Shown here piece after piece: positions 23,689 to 33,445 of a DNA stretch of 64,000 nt (its first letter is position 1; each line of letters opens with the position of its first letter). The translations under genes were made by a program, and so were the position numbers. The stretch comes from Spirochaetia bacterium (GTDB lineage: Bacteria > Spirochaetota > Leptospiria > Leptospirales > Leptonemataceae), in assembly GCA_021413825.1 (NCBI GenBank), contig JAIOPQ010000043.1, positions 1 through 64,000 of the forward strand. The letters are read 5' to 3'. The notes beneath the pieces were generated by a model, which had not been told where the DNA came from, made no database searches, and was given only the letters and a program-made list of their open reading frames with translations.

Positions 23689-25728
23689 CTAGGGCCCGTG
23701 CACACGGGCGACCAGGAGCGTGATGTCGTCATGTTGCGGTGCTGTTCGAGTGAAAGCCCGTATGTCTGATAACAATGCATCGCGTACCTCGGAAGCTGGC
23801 CCGGCCCCATAGGTTTTGATTGCTTCCTTGAGCCGATGTACCCCGTAGAACTCGCCTTCCGGATTTGCCGCCTCGGAAATCCCATCGGAATAAAAATAGA
23901 TCATTTCGCCCCGCGACAGATCAACCGTGATCTCGTTGAGCATCTTGCCGATAATGCTTGAGTTTGAAACACCAAGCATGAAGCCTGAAGGCTTGATTTC
24001 CCGAAGTTCGCGTGTTTCCGGGTTCCAGAGAATCGGGAGCTCATGTCCGCAACGTGCCACAACCATTTTTAGGTGCTGTGGATCGAGGAGCACTAGAACC
24101 GCTGTTGCAAAGGCCGAAACCTCGTGGTCCTGAATGCGTCTGGCCATTACATCGTTCAGCATGAGCAGAAGGTTTCTGGGTGAACGATCCTCCGTTGTTT
24201 GAAGAATTGTTCTAAGCGAACTCATAATCCCGCTCATATAAAGGGCTGCCGGGATTCCTTTTCCAGAAACGTCGCCAGTAAAAAGCCACATTTGGCCATC
24301 TTCTGTTTCGATTACATCGTAGAAATCGCCTCCGACTGAGAGGGCCTGTAGATTAATCGCAGCAACCTCGACGTCGTTTCTTTCCGGCAGGCTCTGCGGA
24401 AGCATTTGTTGTTGGATGCGTGTGGCAATGTCAAGTTCGCGACGAAGAAGTGCATTTTCGTGTCTCACTCGCAAGTTCTGTTTATAGTTACGAATCTGAA
24501 TGCTTCCCGCGATACCACCGTACACAATCGTATAGATGACTCCGCTTGTGAAGACTGGCAAGAGCGAATAACGGTAAAACGCAAGAACCCAGAATCCAAT
24601 GAGAAAGAGGAATATTGCAAGCGCACTAAAATGAAAGACCCGGTTTCTCTGAAAGCAAACGGCGAAGGCGAGAATTGAAAATGCAGCAACCAAAAACAGA
24701 ACTACCCTGCCGGTTCTCCAGTAGTCCAGAAAATTGCCGGTTAGAAATGCATTGAGCAAGGCTGCGTGAATTGCGACCAGCGGTACATCGTTTTCAAGGG
24801 GAGTCGCTCCGGCATCAGCGATTCCAGTACTCACGTCGCCAACCAGCACAAACCTGCTTTCAAAGAAATTGATCAGGTTTCCTCGCTTCGATTCGTCTGC
24901 GTAGTATTCCATGAGCCGTTGCATGGACATTTTTTCGAAATCTCTGGACCAGTATCCGGTGAATGGAATGAGAGCACGTCCGGCTTGGTCGATTGGAATT
25001 ATTACATCGTCATTCAAGACGGAGCTTGCGCCTTTTTTTACGCGAATAAAACTACCCCACTGAATTTCGAGGGCGCTTTCGTCCAGGCCAGCATAGTCAA
25101 GAAACCCGGCAAGGGCCAGGGCCGGAACATATCCGTCGCCGCGTTTGATTAGCATGTAAAAACGCCTGTAAACTCCATCTCGGTCCGATGGTGCGCTTAC
25201 ATGACCAGTGCCCCGCGCGGCCTTCAGGAGTTCCGGGAGCTGACCTGTTTCGCGCGTAACTTCAGGTGCCCCGGTTTCTTCGCTGATAAATGGGCCGGAG
25301 CGATCTTGCGTAACGGATCGCTTGCGTAGTGCGAATCCAGTCGGCAAGAAAACGTGACCATTTTTTGCGATAGAAGCTTTGAAACGTTGATCCGCTTCCG
25401 GCGAGGACGGTCTGGCGAAGATCAAATCGTATATAATTGCCTGAACCCCAAGCTCGGACAGTATATCATTGGCCTGCGCTAGCCTTGTGCGATTCAGCTG
25501 GCTTTCATTGAAAGCCTCGTACGTTTTATCTGTAACAGTTAAATAACAAATTCGCGGGGAGGACGGCGGGCTCAAACCGTTGTTCGCGGAAAATCTGTGC
25601 AGCGCATCCGCTGCACGGTAGTCGGTTTGATGCCATGTTCCCCAGATTGCAAGAATTAGCAATCCGAGGATGCTGAAACATGCTGCAATAACAAAGGAAG
25701 GAACTAAATCGCTCTCAGTTTTGAACAT
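23689..25728 (-). CDS. CHASE2 sensor / SpoIIE-type PP2C phosphatase
   Basis: 679 residues from the ATG at 25728. One N-terminal membrane helix (PSFVIAACFSILGLLILAIW) leads to an extracytoplasmic CHASE2 domain (ICYLTVTDKTYEAF, AIIYDLIFARP, GHVSAPSDRDGVYRR, FVLVGDVSTGI), three membrane helices, a coiled coil (RRELDIATRIQQQMLPQSLP) and a PP2C domain (GGDFYDVIE, GDVSGKGIPAALYMSG, YSDGISEAANPEGEFYG, HDDITLLVAR) with its metal-binding Asp residues. It should dephosphorylate a cytosolic partner in response to an extracytoplasmic signal. A TTG at 25803 would extend it but overlaps the upstream gene by 89 nt. It overlaps the preceding gene by 14 nt, forming an operon with lpxA. Confidence 0.9.
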   Translation of the reverse strand: MFKTESDLVPSFVIAACFSILGLLILAIWGTWHQTDYRAADALHRFSANNGLSPPSSPRICYLTVTDKTYEAFNESQLNRTRLAQANDILSELGVQAIIYDLIFARPSSPEADQRFKASIAKNGHVFLPTGFALRKRSVTQDRSGPFISEETGAPEVTRETGQLPELLKAARGTGHVSAPSDRDGVYRRFYMLIKRGDGYVPALALAGFLDYAGLDESALEIQWGSFIRVKKGASSVLNDDVIIPIDQAGRALIPFTGYWSRDFEKMSMQRLMEYYADESKRGNLINFFESRFVLVGDVSTGIADAGATPLENDVPLVAIHAALLNAFLTGNFLDYWRTGRVVLFLVAAFSILAFAVCFQRNRVFHFSALAIFLFLIGFWVLAFYRYSLLPVFTSGVIYTIVYGGIAGSIQIRNYKQNLRVRHENALLRRELDIATRIQQQMLPQSLPERNDVEVAAINLQALSVGGDFYDVIETEDGQMWLFTGDVSGKGIPAALYMSGIMSSLRTILQTTEDRSPRNLLLMLNDVMARRIQDHEVSAFATAVLVLLDPQHLKMVVARCGHELPILWNPETRELREIKPSGFMLGVSNSSIIGKMLNEITVDLSRGEMIYFYSDGISEAANPEGEFYGVHRLKEAIKTYGAGPASEVRDALLSDIRAFTRTAPQHDDITLLVARVHGP

Positions 25729-26290
25729 CGAGATGGAATCTAGCGGCGATGATCCCACTTCCTGAATATTTGGGTAGCTGTCTTGCGAACACTGAAGCTC
25801 CAATAGAACGCACGTTAGCCGCGATTGGTGTTGGCTTTCCGGCTGCGTCGTTTATCCGAGCCTTCTCTCTGAGTTTTTCTTCGATTTTTCTCCAGTCATC
25901 CGCAGAAGTTCCGTTTTGTAGCGGAGCCAGTTCTGCGATCATCTGCTTTGAAATAATAAATGTAACCTCAACCGGTCCGGTACCGGCCGGAGCCCATCCC
26001 TGCTCAAGCGAGGGGAACGCTTCCGCTTCTCCCTTGTACGCTTTCTCTCTGCCTGCATTGATTAGCCTCGATTTCCCGGCCGCTGTCAATATCACATATT
26101 GATAGCTATCCTGCGCTGCCATAGTGTAGGCAAATACACGCTCGTTTAGTTTGATTGTGTCTCTGGCCTTTGCGCGGCGATTTCCCTGGCCACGAATTTC
26201 AAGACCCAGTTGGGCTGAGATTTCCGGTTCATCCGCCAGCAAGGGCAGAGTAGTAACGAGTAGAAGTACAAGGCCGAGTTGTCTTTTCAT
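25715..26290 (-). CDS. Secreted protein, possibly DUF4384-like
   Basis: 191 residues with a signal peptide (MKRQLGLVLLLVTTLPLLADE). The mature part has LNERVFAYTMAAQDSYQYVI and a later FIISKQMIAEL, an arrangement reminiscent of DUF4384 domains that often travel with CHASE2 proteins; this is inference from pattern. AGGTGAG lies just before the ATG at 26290. It starts 4 nt after the lpxA stop and overlaps the CHASE2-PP2C gene by 14 nt, so it may supply or modify the signal for that sensor. Confidence 0.6.
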   Translation of the reverse strand: MKRQLGLVLLLVTTLPLLADEPEISAQLGLEIRGQGNRRAKARDTIKLNERVFAYTMAAQDSYQYVILTAAGKSRLINAGREKAYKGEAEAFPSLEQGWAPAGTGPVEVTFIISKQMIAELAPLQNGTSADDWRKIEEKLREKARINDAAGKPTPIAANVRSIGASVFARQLPKYSGSGIIAARFHLDVQN

Positions 26291-26294
26291 GTTC

Positions 26295-27071
26295 TCACCT
26301 GTGATCGGTTACGCCCCGGTCACTGTTTTCGAAGAATGCGATTATACTTTTCACTTCTTCAGTATTGTCTTGCTTTTTTAGAGTCTCGATGGCCTGCCGA
26401 ATGTTCATTCCTGAGTGAAAAATTGTTTTGTATGCCTGCTTGATCGCCTCGCGTTTTGGCGGAGTAAAGCCACCGCGTTTGAGTCCAATGCTGTTAATTC
26501 CAATTAATGTAGCCGGATTTCCATCTGCTGTGGCAAAGTGAGGCACATCCTTAACAACTTTGGCGCACCCGGCCACCATTGCATAATCGCCCACGTTACA
26601 GAACTGATGCACAGCCACGAGACCAGAGATAAAGGAGTAATTGCCTACATTGACATGCCCCGCCAGGACAGAACCGTGCGTGAAAATGTTATGGTTTCCA
26701 ATGATGCAATCATGGCCCACATGAAAGTTGCCCATGAAGTAGTTGTTGTCGCCGATGGTGGTCGGGGTTTCAGCTTTGCTCCCCCGGTGAATGTTTGAGC
26801 CCTCTTTGAATACGTTATTGTCCCCGATCTTTACGTACGCTGGAGTGCTGCGGTCAAAACCAAGATCCTGCGGCTCGCAGCCAATAATCGCTCCGTGATG
26901 GAAGCGATTGTTCTTACCTATCACTGTTCGGGCGTGAATGCGCACCGTGCTTTCCACAGAGCAGCCTTCGCCCATCACGACGTTTGCATCTATGATGCAG
27001 AAGGGCCCAACTTCGATGCTTTCGTGTAATTTGGCCGAGGGATCTATGATGGCGCTTGGATGAATTTTCAT
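26295..27071 (-). CDS. lpxA: Acyl-[acyl-carrier-protein]-UDP-sugar O/N-acyltransferase
   Basis: 258 residues, close to the usual ~262. Left-handed beta-helix hexapeptide repeats run through the first ~190 residues (IHPSAIIDPSAKL, VGPFCIIDANV, IGKNNRFHHGAII), with the catalytic-His region FHVGHDCIIGNHN and the LAGHVNVGNYSFISGLVAVHQFC segment, and a helical C-terminal part (RGGFTPPKREAIKQAY). It performs the first step of lipid A synthesis. The frame runs 21 codons upstream, but GGAGGTAAAAGC precedes the ATG at 27071. It is not next to lpxD, fabZ or lpxB. It is divergent from exbB. Confidence 0.95.
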   Translation of the reverse strand: MKIHPSAIIDPSAKLHESIEVGPFCIIDANVVMGEGCSVESTVRIHARTVIGKNNRFHHGAIIGCEPQDLGFDRSTPAYVKIGDNNVFKEGSNIHRGSKAETPTTIGDNNYFMGNFHVGHDCIIGNHNIFTHGSVLAGHVNVGNYSFISGLVAVHQFCNVGDYAMVAGCAKVVKDVPHFATADGNPATLIGINSIGLKRGGFTPPKREAIKQAYKTIFHSGMNIRQAIETLKKQDNTEEVKSIIAFFENSDRGVTDHR

Positions 27072-27196
27072 GCTTTTACCTCCAAAACAATCACTGAGAT
27101 CAAAACGGGGCTTCGGCTCTCTTGGGTCACGCAAAATTCAAAGTAGACCAGGTTCGACGAATTCGTTTTCTTGGCACCGGATCTGAATTACAAATT

Positions 27197-27874
27197 ATGA
27201 TTAATCAGCTTTTTCTTGGTTTCACGCTTCTTGGCTCAGAATGGGTTCTAATCCTACTGATCATTCTTTCAGTTTTGTCCATTGCAATGACGCTGGAAAG
27301 ATGGCACTTCTACAAAACTGCAACCAGGGGTCTGCCGGAGTTTCGTTCGCGCCTGCGCCTACTGGTAGCAGAAAAATCCTGGAAGGATGCACTCGAACTT
27401 GCAGAGGCTCGTCTGGATGCTTCAGACCCAAAGTTCCCCGATCTGGAAACTGAACTGAGTGTTACACTTCTGCGACATATGAAACCGGCCGGTGCAAGTA
27501 ACGCTGACGTCGCATCCATGCCAGCCTTAAATCAACTCGCCCAGGACGTTATGACCAGAGCGCGAATTCCCTGGGAAAAATATCTCTCCATTCTTGCCTC
27601 AATTGGAAGTAACACGCCATTCTTTGGTCTGTTTGGAACTGTCCTTGGTATTATCAAAGCCTTCCACGATTTATCATCCGGCAGTGCTTCAGGCGGTCAG
27701 GGTGCAACCCAGGTAAGTTCCGGTATTTCAGAAGCACTGGTTGCAACTGCAATTGGGCTATTCGTAGCTATTCCCGCCGTTATTGCATATAACTCATTTC
27801 AGAAACGCGTAAAGACCGCCAGCATGGAAGCGGACGCACTCAAGGCCTTCCTCATCGGAAGCTTGATGAAGTAG
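27197..27874 (+). CDS. exbB: ExbB/TolQ/MotA-family proton channel subunit
   Basis: 225 residues with three membrane segments: [17 protein letters not shown] near the N-terminus, and the conserved pair [22 protein letters not shown] and [20 protein letters not shown]. These are the family signatures of ExbB/TolQ, which with ExbD/TolR uses proton flow to energise outer-membrane processes. The ATG at 27197 is preferred to an upstream TTG that overlaps lpxA. It is 10 nt upstream of exbD and no TonB gene follows. Confidence 0.93.
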   Translation: MINQLFLGFTLLGSEWVLILLIILSVLSIAMTLERWHFYKTATRGLPEFRSRLRLLVAEKSWKDALELAEARLDASDPKFPDLETELSVTLLRHMKPAGASNADVASMPALNQLAQDVMTRARIPWEKYLSILASIGSNTPFFGLFGTVLGIIKAFHDLSSGSASGGQGATQVSSGISEALVATAIGLFVAIPAVIAYNSFQKRVKTASMEADALKAFLIGSLMK

Positions 27875-27884
27875 GAGGTTCCCC

Positions 27885-28307
27885 GTGGCCGGTGGTAGTT
27901 CAGGTGGAGACGACAATCCGATAGCAGACATCAATATCACGCCTCTGGTTGATATTGTTCTGGTGCTGCTCATTATTTTCATGATTACAGCGCCCATGCT
28001 ATATCAATCGAGCATTGACGTTAACTTGCCCAAAGCAGACAGCGGCCAGCAAAGTGAGAAAACAACCCTAACCTTCATCATCAAGAAAGACGGGGAACTT
28101 TCCTGGGACAAAGAGAAAGTTAAATGGGACGACGTTCCAGCAAAACTCAAGGCCCTGGGACCCGGCATCAAGCAGCGGTCAGCTGTTATTACAGCAGACG
28201 CCGCTGTAACGCATGGAACTGTAATTAAGCTTATGGACATGCTCCGGACTTCTGGCCTAACCAAAGTAGGAATCACCGTCGAAGGTTCGGGTCACGGCGC
28301 AAATTAA
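27885..28307 (+). CDS. exbD: ExbD/TolR-family protein
   Basis: 140 residues. A single membrane helix [17 protein letters not shown] follows the conserved [10 protein letters not shown] motif, whose Asp carries protons in the family; the C-terminal periplasmic domain is complete ([24 protein letters not shown]). The start is GTG after AGGAGG with a 7-nt spacer. It lies between exbB and pbpC, in one operon. Confidence 0.95.
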   Translation: MAGGSSGGDDNPIADINITPLVDIVLVLLIIFMITAPMLYQSSIDVNLPKADSGQQSEKTTLTFIIKKDGELSWDKEKVKWDDVPAKLKALGPGIKQRSAVITADAAVTHGTVIKLMDMLRTSGLTKVGITVEGSGHGAN

Positions 28308-28311
28308 CGTT

Positions 28312-30474
28312 ATGCGATCATGGAAGCCAAATAACCTCTGGCTTTCTGTTGCATTACAGTGCTCTATTGCCTGCTTTTTGTTCAGCCCGGTTTCGCTTTA
28401 TTCATTTCCAACTTTTCAAGAAGTCAAGGCTGCATACCCGGTAACTGAAACCATTTACCTGGACCGGCAAGGGCAACCCCTTCAGGAAATTCGCAGCGAT
28501 TCCGAAGGCCGCAGACTGCGTTGGGTGGCCCTCGATCAGATCTCAGATGCATTCATAAGAGCGGTAATTCGCAGTGAGGACAAGCGCTTCTTTGAACATT
28601 CGGGAGCCGATTACCTCGCTCTTGCGAATGCATCGTTCAAATACCTGCTCTCAGATTCGCGGAGAGGAGCGAGCACGGTTACCATGCAACTGGTTTCATT
28701 TCTGGATCAGGATCTAGTTCCAGGATCGGATGGGCGCTCGTTTGGCCAAAAGTGGAAACAAATACGGAGTGCGCGGGAACTGGAAGCCACCTGGACCAAA
28801 GGGGAGATTCTGGAAGCCTATTTGAACCTGGTGACGTTTCGGGGCGAATTGACCGGTGTTGAATCAGCAGCCTTTGGTTTACTGGGAAAAGCTCCCTATG
28901 GCCTCGACGATCTGGATTCAGTCGTGCTAAGCAGCCTGATTCGTTCGCCGCAGGCTTCCATGAACGATGTTAAGAGACGCGCCTGCATGCTCGCGCATAC
29001 TATGCGTCTTCCGTATGGTTGTTCGGATACAAATCCGCGAGTGGAAGCAGCTCTTGGCGCCCGGAATACAATTCGCCCCCTGGCCAATCTTGCTCCGCAT
29101 CTCCCAGGGATGTTGCCCGATCGCAAAGGAGAAGTCCGTACTACTCTAGACGCATCGGTGCAACGCAATGCCATTGAAATACTGCATCGCCATTTGCTCT
29201 CAGTTCTTGAAAAAAATGTTCGCGACGGTGCGGTTCTGGTAATCGATCATCAGAGGCATGAAGTTGTAGCGTATGTTGGTTCAAGCGGGCACCTTTCTGC
29301 AGCACCCCTTGTGGATTCGGTTCGCTCAAGGAGACAGGCAGGATCCACTTTGAAGCCATTTGTGTACGGGCTTGGAATTGAGCGAAAAATAATCACGGCT
29401 GCAACGTTAGTCGACGATACGCCATTGAACATGCAGGTGGTCTCCGGTATTTATCGTCCCGAAAACTATGACAGAGACTACCTGGGCCCAATTCCCGTCA
29501 GAATCGCTCTGGCCGCTTCGCGAAACATCCCTGCCGTTCGTATGGCCAACCTGCTTGGAGTTGAATCGATTGTTGAGACTCTGCGCAAACTTGGATTTAG
29601 AGAATTGCAGGACGCGGAATTTTATGGGCCATCCATTGCCCTGGGCAGTGCAGACGTAACATTGTGGGAATTAACGGGGGCGTTTGCAACGCTAGCAAAT
29701 CACGGTGAATGGACTCCGACTGCATTTGAGTCCGTTAGCAATCAACAAGACAACGCCATGCATCCTGGCGCGAATACCAGGAAAGATGCGGCGCATCTGG
29801 CGATTCGCGTTTTTTCTCCTGAGACATCTCACATAATCTCAAGCATTCTTTCTGATCGAGAGAGCAGGAGTGCAACCTTTGGACTTGAGAATGTACTCTC
29901 TACCCCTTTCTGGACCGCCGTGAAAACCGGAACAAGCAAGGATATGCGCGACAACTGGTGCGTGGGTTATTCTGATCGATATGTTGTAGGCGTATGGGTC
30001 GGAAATGCAAGCGGGGAGCCCATGTGGAATGTGCTGGGTGTAACCGGTGCTGCGCCTGTGTGGCTCGAAGTTATGAAGCATTTGCATAGGAATGAGGTTT
30101 CCAAAGAGCCACCTGCTCCGCCGTCGCTTGTACGCTCCAGGGTAGAATATGGAGATGAATGGTTTGTTCGAGGGACGGAACCCGACGGGGCCCTGGTGCA
30201 TGAAATTGATACGCGACCTGGAATCCTATATCCCGAAAATGAAACCATCTTTGCACTGGATCCGGAAATCCCGGCGGACCGTCAGCGGGTCTTCTTCAGA
30301 TGGAATGGTGGTCAGGGTAAGTCGTTGGAATGGAATCTAAATGGAAAGAGTCTAGGTAAAACGAATCCCTGGCCATGGAAACCTGCGATCGGTCGTCACA
30401 AATTGAAACTGCAACTATGTGAACGTCCGTTAGCCTGTAAGACATTACAGGAATCTACATTCGAAGTCAGGTAA
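28312..30474 (+). CDS. pbpC: Penicillin-binding protein 1C (bifunctional, GT51 plus transpeptidase)
   Basis: 720 residues. The glycosyltransferase has Glu89 in RSEDKRFFEHSG and RRGASTVTMQL; the transpeptidase has Ser345 in GSTLK, SRN near residue 399, and KTGTSKD near residue 542. The last ~90 residues form the BiPBP_C domain (PGILYPENE ... WPWKPAIGRHKLKL). It polymerises and crosslinks peptidoglycan in the periplasm. It starts 4 nt after exbD, an unusual but clear operon, and no yfhM alpha-2-macroglobulin partner is adjacent. Confidence 0.95.
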   Translation: MRSWKPNNLWLSVALQCSIACFLFSPVSLYSFPTFQEVKAAYPVTETIYLDRQGQPLQEIRSDSEGRRLRWVALDQISDAFIRAVIRSEDKRFFEHSGADYLALANASFKYLLSDSRRGASTVTMQLVSFLDQDLVPGSDGRSFGQKWKQIRSARELEATWTKGEILEAYLNLVTFRGELTGVESAAFGLLGKAPYGLDDLDSVVLSSLIRSPQASMNDVKRRACMLAHTMRLPYGCSDTNPRVEAALGARNTIRPLANLAPHLPGMLPDRKGEVRTTLDASVQRNAIEILHRHLLSVLEKNVRDGAVLVIDHQRHEVVAYVGSSGHLSAAPLVDSVRSRRQAGSTLKPFVYGLGIERKIITAATLVDDTPLNMQVVSGIYRPENYDRDYLGPIPVRIALAASRNIPAVRMANLLGVESIVETLRKLGFRELQDAEFYGPSIALGSADVTLWELTGAFATLANHGEWTPTAFESVSNQQDNAMHPGANTRKDAAHLAIRVFSPETSHIISSILSDRESRSATFGLENVLSTPFWTAVKTGTSKDMRDNWCVGYSDRYVVGVWVGNASGEPMWNVLGVTGAAPVWLEVMKHLHRNEVSKEPPAPPSLVRSRVEYGDEWFVRGTEPDGALVHEIDTRPGILYPENETIFALDPEIPADRQRVFFRWNGGQGKSLEWNLNGKSLGKTNPWPWKPAIGRHKLKLQLCERPLACKTLQESTFEVR

Positions 30475-30500
30475 GCGCGCGGTGCGAAGTCCTGGCCATA

Positions 30501-31094
30501 TCAATCGAATCCGTAGAGTTCTTTTTCTATGATGGCGCAAAAGATTTGTCCAACCATGATATGGCATTCCTGAATTCGCGCCGTTTCCTCCGTTGGAATA
30601 CTGACGTAGTGATCCACAAGCGAAGCCGAGTCTCTCAGAATCTTTCCTCCATTACCCCCGGTTAGCAGGAAGGTAGTCATTTTCTGGCTGCGAGCTGCCT
30701 GCAATGCCTTTAAGACGTTAGGCGAATTTCCAGACGTTGAAATTGCAAGGAGCCCGTCGCCTGCTCGTCCCAGTCCTTCAATCTGCCTTGAGAAAATACT
30801 ATCGAAACCAAAATCATTTCCGGCGGCGGTTACAGCTGCGGCGTCGCCCACCAGTGAGATTGCAGGGAGCGAAGGCCTCTCTGGTTTGGCCCGATAGCGA
30901 ATTAGGAGTTCAGTTGCAATATGCTGTGCGTCGCCCGCGCTCCCCCCATTTCCACAGGTTAATATCTTACCGCCCTTTTGTAGAAGACCAGCCATGGCGG
31001 CCCCGGCATTTGCAATTTTTTCCGTGTCTGTTGCAAGGAGCAACTTCTTGACATCGATGCTCCGCTGGATATGATCTCTAACAAGGTTCTGCAT
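30501..31094 (-). CDS. gmhA: Phosphoheptose isomerase
   Basis: 197 residues of the SIS family. The pattern is that of GmhA: ILTCGNGGSAGDAQHIATELLIRY, DGLLAISTSGNSPNVLKAL, TFLLTGGNGGKI and the C-terminal RIQECHIMVGQIFCAIIE, including the conserved Glu/His residues. It makes D-glycero-D-manno-heptose 7-phosphate for LPS. A TTG at 31100 is possible but the ATG at 31094 is preferred. It is convergent with pbpC. No hldE or gmhB neighbour is present. Confidence 0.95.
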   Translation of the reverse strand: MQNLVRDHIQRSIDVKKLLLATDTEKIANAGAAMAGLLQKGGKILTCGNGGSAGDAQHIATELLIRYRAKPERPSLPAISLVGDAAAVTAAGNDFGFDSIFSRQIEGLGRAGDGLLAISTSGNSPNVLKALQAARSQKMTTFLLTGGNGGKILRDSASLVDHYVSIPTEETARIQECHIMVGQIFCAIIEKELYGFD

Positions 31095-31163
31095 ATGCAA
31101 AATACCCGTGTCAAACCACTGGCGAAGTCAACTACTTACGGCGAATCTGGTCGATAAATACAT

Positions 31164-31712
31164 ATGGCGGAAAATCCTAGATTCATTGCTGCTTTGGACT
31201 ATATTCTGAATCAGGCTACACCTCCAGAGCTCGATGCCATTGCAGGCGCCTTGCAACGCCGGAGCAATACGCAGGGCCTGGATTTTGGTCAGATGGCTGG
31301 TGACATCACGAAGGGACTCTCTGAACGATTCAAGATGCCGGATAACCTGAACGGTATCACGCGCAATCTAGTTAAGAATATGATCTTGCAACAAGAACCA
31401 AATATTCCACCCGATCAGCTGGATATCTTGTTGGATAAATGGGTTCCCAATCCTACGAAAATTCGCCAGGGACAGGAGCAAAGCTATCCGCCAGAAGCAA
31501 TCTATTCAATGGCAGATCAATTTGTTCAGTACGGAATCGGGGCTATGCCAGACCAGGAAGCAAACGAACTAAAGAAACTCTTGCCCGATTGGCATGAAAA
31601 ATACTGGAATCTGTTCAGCCCACAGCTGAGAACTCTTATTGCTGAAACCATTAAAGGAAATGGCAGCATTAATGAGTTTCGAAACAGACTCCGCGCTCAT
31701 TTGCGCCTTTGA
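31164..31712 (+). CDS. Hypothetical protein, 182 residues
   Basis: No domain is recognised. The protein is soluble, mostly helical by eye (PPELDAIAGALQRRSN, QEANELKKLLPDWHEKYW) and starts MAENPRFIAALDYILNQ. It may belong to conserved Leptospirales proteins of unknown function, but this cannot be tested here. It lies between divergent gmhA and the convergent TPR lipoprotein gene, whose stop codon directly abuts its own. Confidence 0.65.
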   Translation: MAENPRFIAALDYILNQATPPELDAIAGALQRRSNTQGLDFGQMAGDITKGLSERFKMPDNLNGITRNLVKNMILQQEPNIPPDQLDILLDKWVPNPTKIRQGQEQSYPPEAIYSMADQFVQYGIGAMPDQEANELKKLLPDWHEKYWNLFSPQLRTLIAETIKGNGSINEFRNRLRAHLRL

Positions 31713-32660
31713 TTATTTGTTCACCGGTTTCTTCTTCAAATTCTTCAACATCTGTTCTGCTTTCTCCGTCAGGTCGTCTTTCTGATCTTTCCTGAGCGCC
31801 AGATATTCTTCAAATTTTCTCGAAGCCTGATCCTTGTTGTCTTTCAAATAATACAGAAATCCAAGATGAAAGCGCGGCGTTGGATCCGTTGGTCTTGTTT
31901 TGCCCGCAGATTCAAATGTTTCAATTGCCTTATCATAGTCTTTGGCTTCTGCATACAGCGATCCCAGCATGCTCATGCAACTCAGACAATCAGGATTCTC
32001 AGACATGAATTGCTGGGTTAGTCGGATGGATTCCTTTGTATTCTGTGTTGCGCCGGAAACTTGAATCAACCCGAGCAATGCATCGCGATCCCGCGGATCC
32101 TTCTGCCTGAGCCCGGTAAATATTTCTGCTGCGCGTCCAAGGTTTCCTGCGCCCAACTGCGCGCGAGCGAGTTGAAGTTGAATTTCGCGATCGTCAGCCT
32201 TCAGGCTATTTGCGGTTTCAAGGTAGCCGGCTGCCGTTGCAGCATCGCCACGTTTGAGCGCAAGATTCCCTGCGTTGAAATGCGCATCGATCATGTTTGC
32301 ATCAAGACTTGCGGCTTTTTCATAGAGACGAAGGGCTTCTTGTCCCTTCCCCTGTGTTTCAAGTATGAGACCTTTATTATTCAATCCAGCTGCGTATTCT
32401 GGTTTAATCAATAATGCTTTGTCCGTTTCTTTCAGGGCTCCGTCCAGGTCGCCTCTGCGAAACAAGATTAGCGCTCGGTTGTTGTAGGCCTTGACGAAGT
32501 TGCTATCTGCCAGGATTGCTTGATCATAGCGTTCAAGCGCTTTGTCGAAGTTCTTAGTTTGCTCTTCGCGCAAACCCTCTTCAAAAAGCCCCTGAGCTGA
32601 TGCGCAGGAAGCAAGATACACAATACAAAGCTGGGCAAATATTTTGAAATGTGTTCTCAT
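31713..32660 (-). CDS. TPR lipoprotein
   Basis: 315 residues. A lipoprotein signal peptide ends at Cys19 (YLASC). About eight tetratricopeptide repeats follow (FDKALERYDQAILADSNFVKAYNN, and similar every 34 residues), ending in a Lys-rich tail (MLKNLKKKPVNK). TPR lipoproteins usually scaffold envelope complexes. Its ATG overlaps the stop of the FecR-domain lipoprotein gene (ATGA, 32657-32660), so the two are coupled and may work together. Confidence 0.9.
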   Translation of the reverse strand: MRTHFKIFAQLCIVYLASCASAQGLFEEGLREEQTKNFDKALERYDQAILADSNFVKAYNNRALILFRRGDLDGALKETDKALLIKPEYAAGLNNKGLILETQGKGQEALRLYEKAASLDANMIDAHFNAGNLALKRGDAATAAGYLETANSLKADDREIQLQLARAQLGAGNLGRAAEIFTGLRQKDPRDRDALLGLIQVSGATQNTKESIRLTQQFMSENPDCLSCMSMLGSLYAEAKDYDKAIETFESAGKTRPTDPTPRFHLGFLYYLKDNKDQASRKFEEYLALRKDQKDDLTEKAEQMLKNLKKKPVNK

Positions 32661-33352
32661 TTCTTCTCCTGTGCCTCCCTGGGCTGAATTTGTTTTCCAT
32701 TGCCCAGCGTTTCCTTTTCAATGTCCAGGACTACGAGAGAGAGATTTTTCTGAATCTCATCGAATCCTTCTACTTCTGAAATCCCTTCGATCTCTCCGAT
32801 GGATGTTAGTTCCTCTGCGCTGGCACGGCTAAGGCTTTTTGTTTCCAGCTTCTCCGCTGTTGTTCTGACTTCTTTCAGTTCGGGGACTTCAACGGTTGTC
32901 TCACCTTTCTTAACCTCAACGCTTCCGGTTAAAACTGCAATCGTACTGCGTTCGGCTGAAATTGAAAATGACGTTCCTCTAACTCCAGCAAGAGCCGTCG
33001 GCGTTCGCACTGTGAAACTTTCCTTTCCCTTTAGTTTTTGCAATCCTACCAGAAGACCGCCTTTCTCAAGGTTCATCTCAGATTCTTCACCAAGAGAGTT
33101 GATCTTCACTTTTGAATTCTCTGCCACGCGAAATGCGCCACCGTTTGCGATCTGAAGATCTACAATAGAATCCTTTTCAGTGATAATTTCATCGTTTGCC
33201 TGCACAACTTGACCTACGGCAGCTGGTTCCGATTTGCCAGCAGATATTACGGAAGCGAGCCCGCGAATCATGGTAATACGCGCACCTTTGGGTTTGTCCG
33301 CGCAGCCAATCGCAAATGCAATGCATAGGAAAATAGGGATAACTTGTTTCAC
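32657..33352 (-). CDS. FecR-domain lipoprotein
   Basis: 231 residues. The signal peptide ends at Cys17 (FAIGC). Residues ~45-145 are a FecR domain (DEIITEKDSIVDLQI, AFRVAENSKVKI, TFSVRTPTALAGVRGTSF-type strand pattern, IAVLTGSVEVKKG). In this orientation without a sigma factor or TonB receptor nearby it is a structural or ligand-binding FecR domain rather than a classic iron regulator. It is promoter-proximal to the TPR lipoprotein and divergent from the transglutaminase-like gene. Confidence 0.9.
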   Translation of the reverse strand: MKQVIPIFLCIAFAIGCADKPKGARITMIRGLASVISAGKSEPAAVGQVVQANDEIITEKDSIVDLQIANGGAFRVAENSKVKINSLGEESEMNLEKGGLLVGLQKLKGKESFTVRTPTALAGVRGTSFSISAERSTIAVLTGSVEVKKGETTVEVPELKEVRTTAEKLETKSLSRASAEELTSIGEIEGISEVEGFDEIQKNLSLVVLDIEKETLGNGKQIQPREAQEKK

Positions 33353-33445
33353 CTGGACACTTGAGACGGTATTTTGAAATTCAACAACGATTTTTATTAA
33401 GGGGAGCTTAAACTACGAACTTCTCTTGACCCTTTTTTAGTAACG

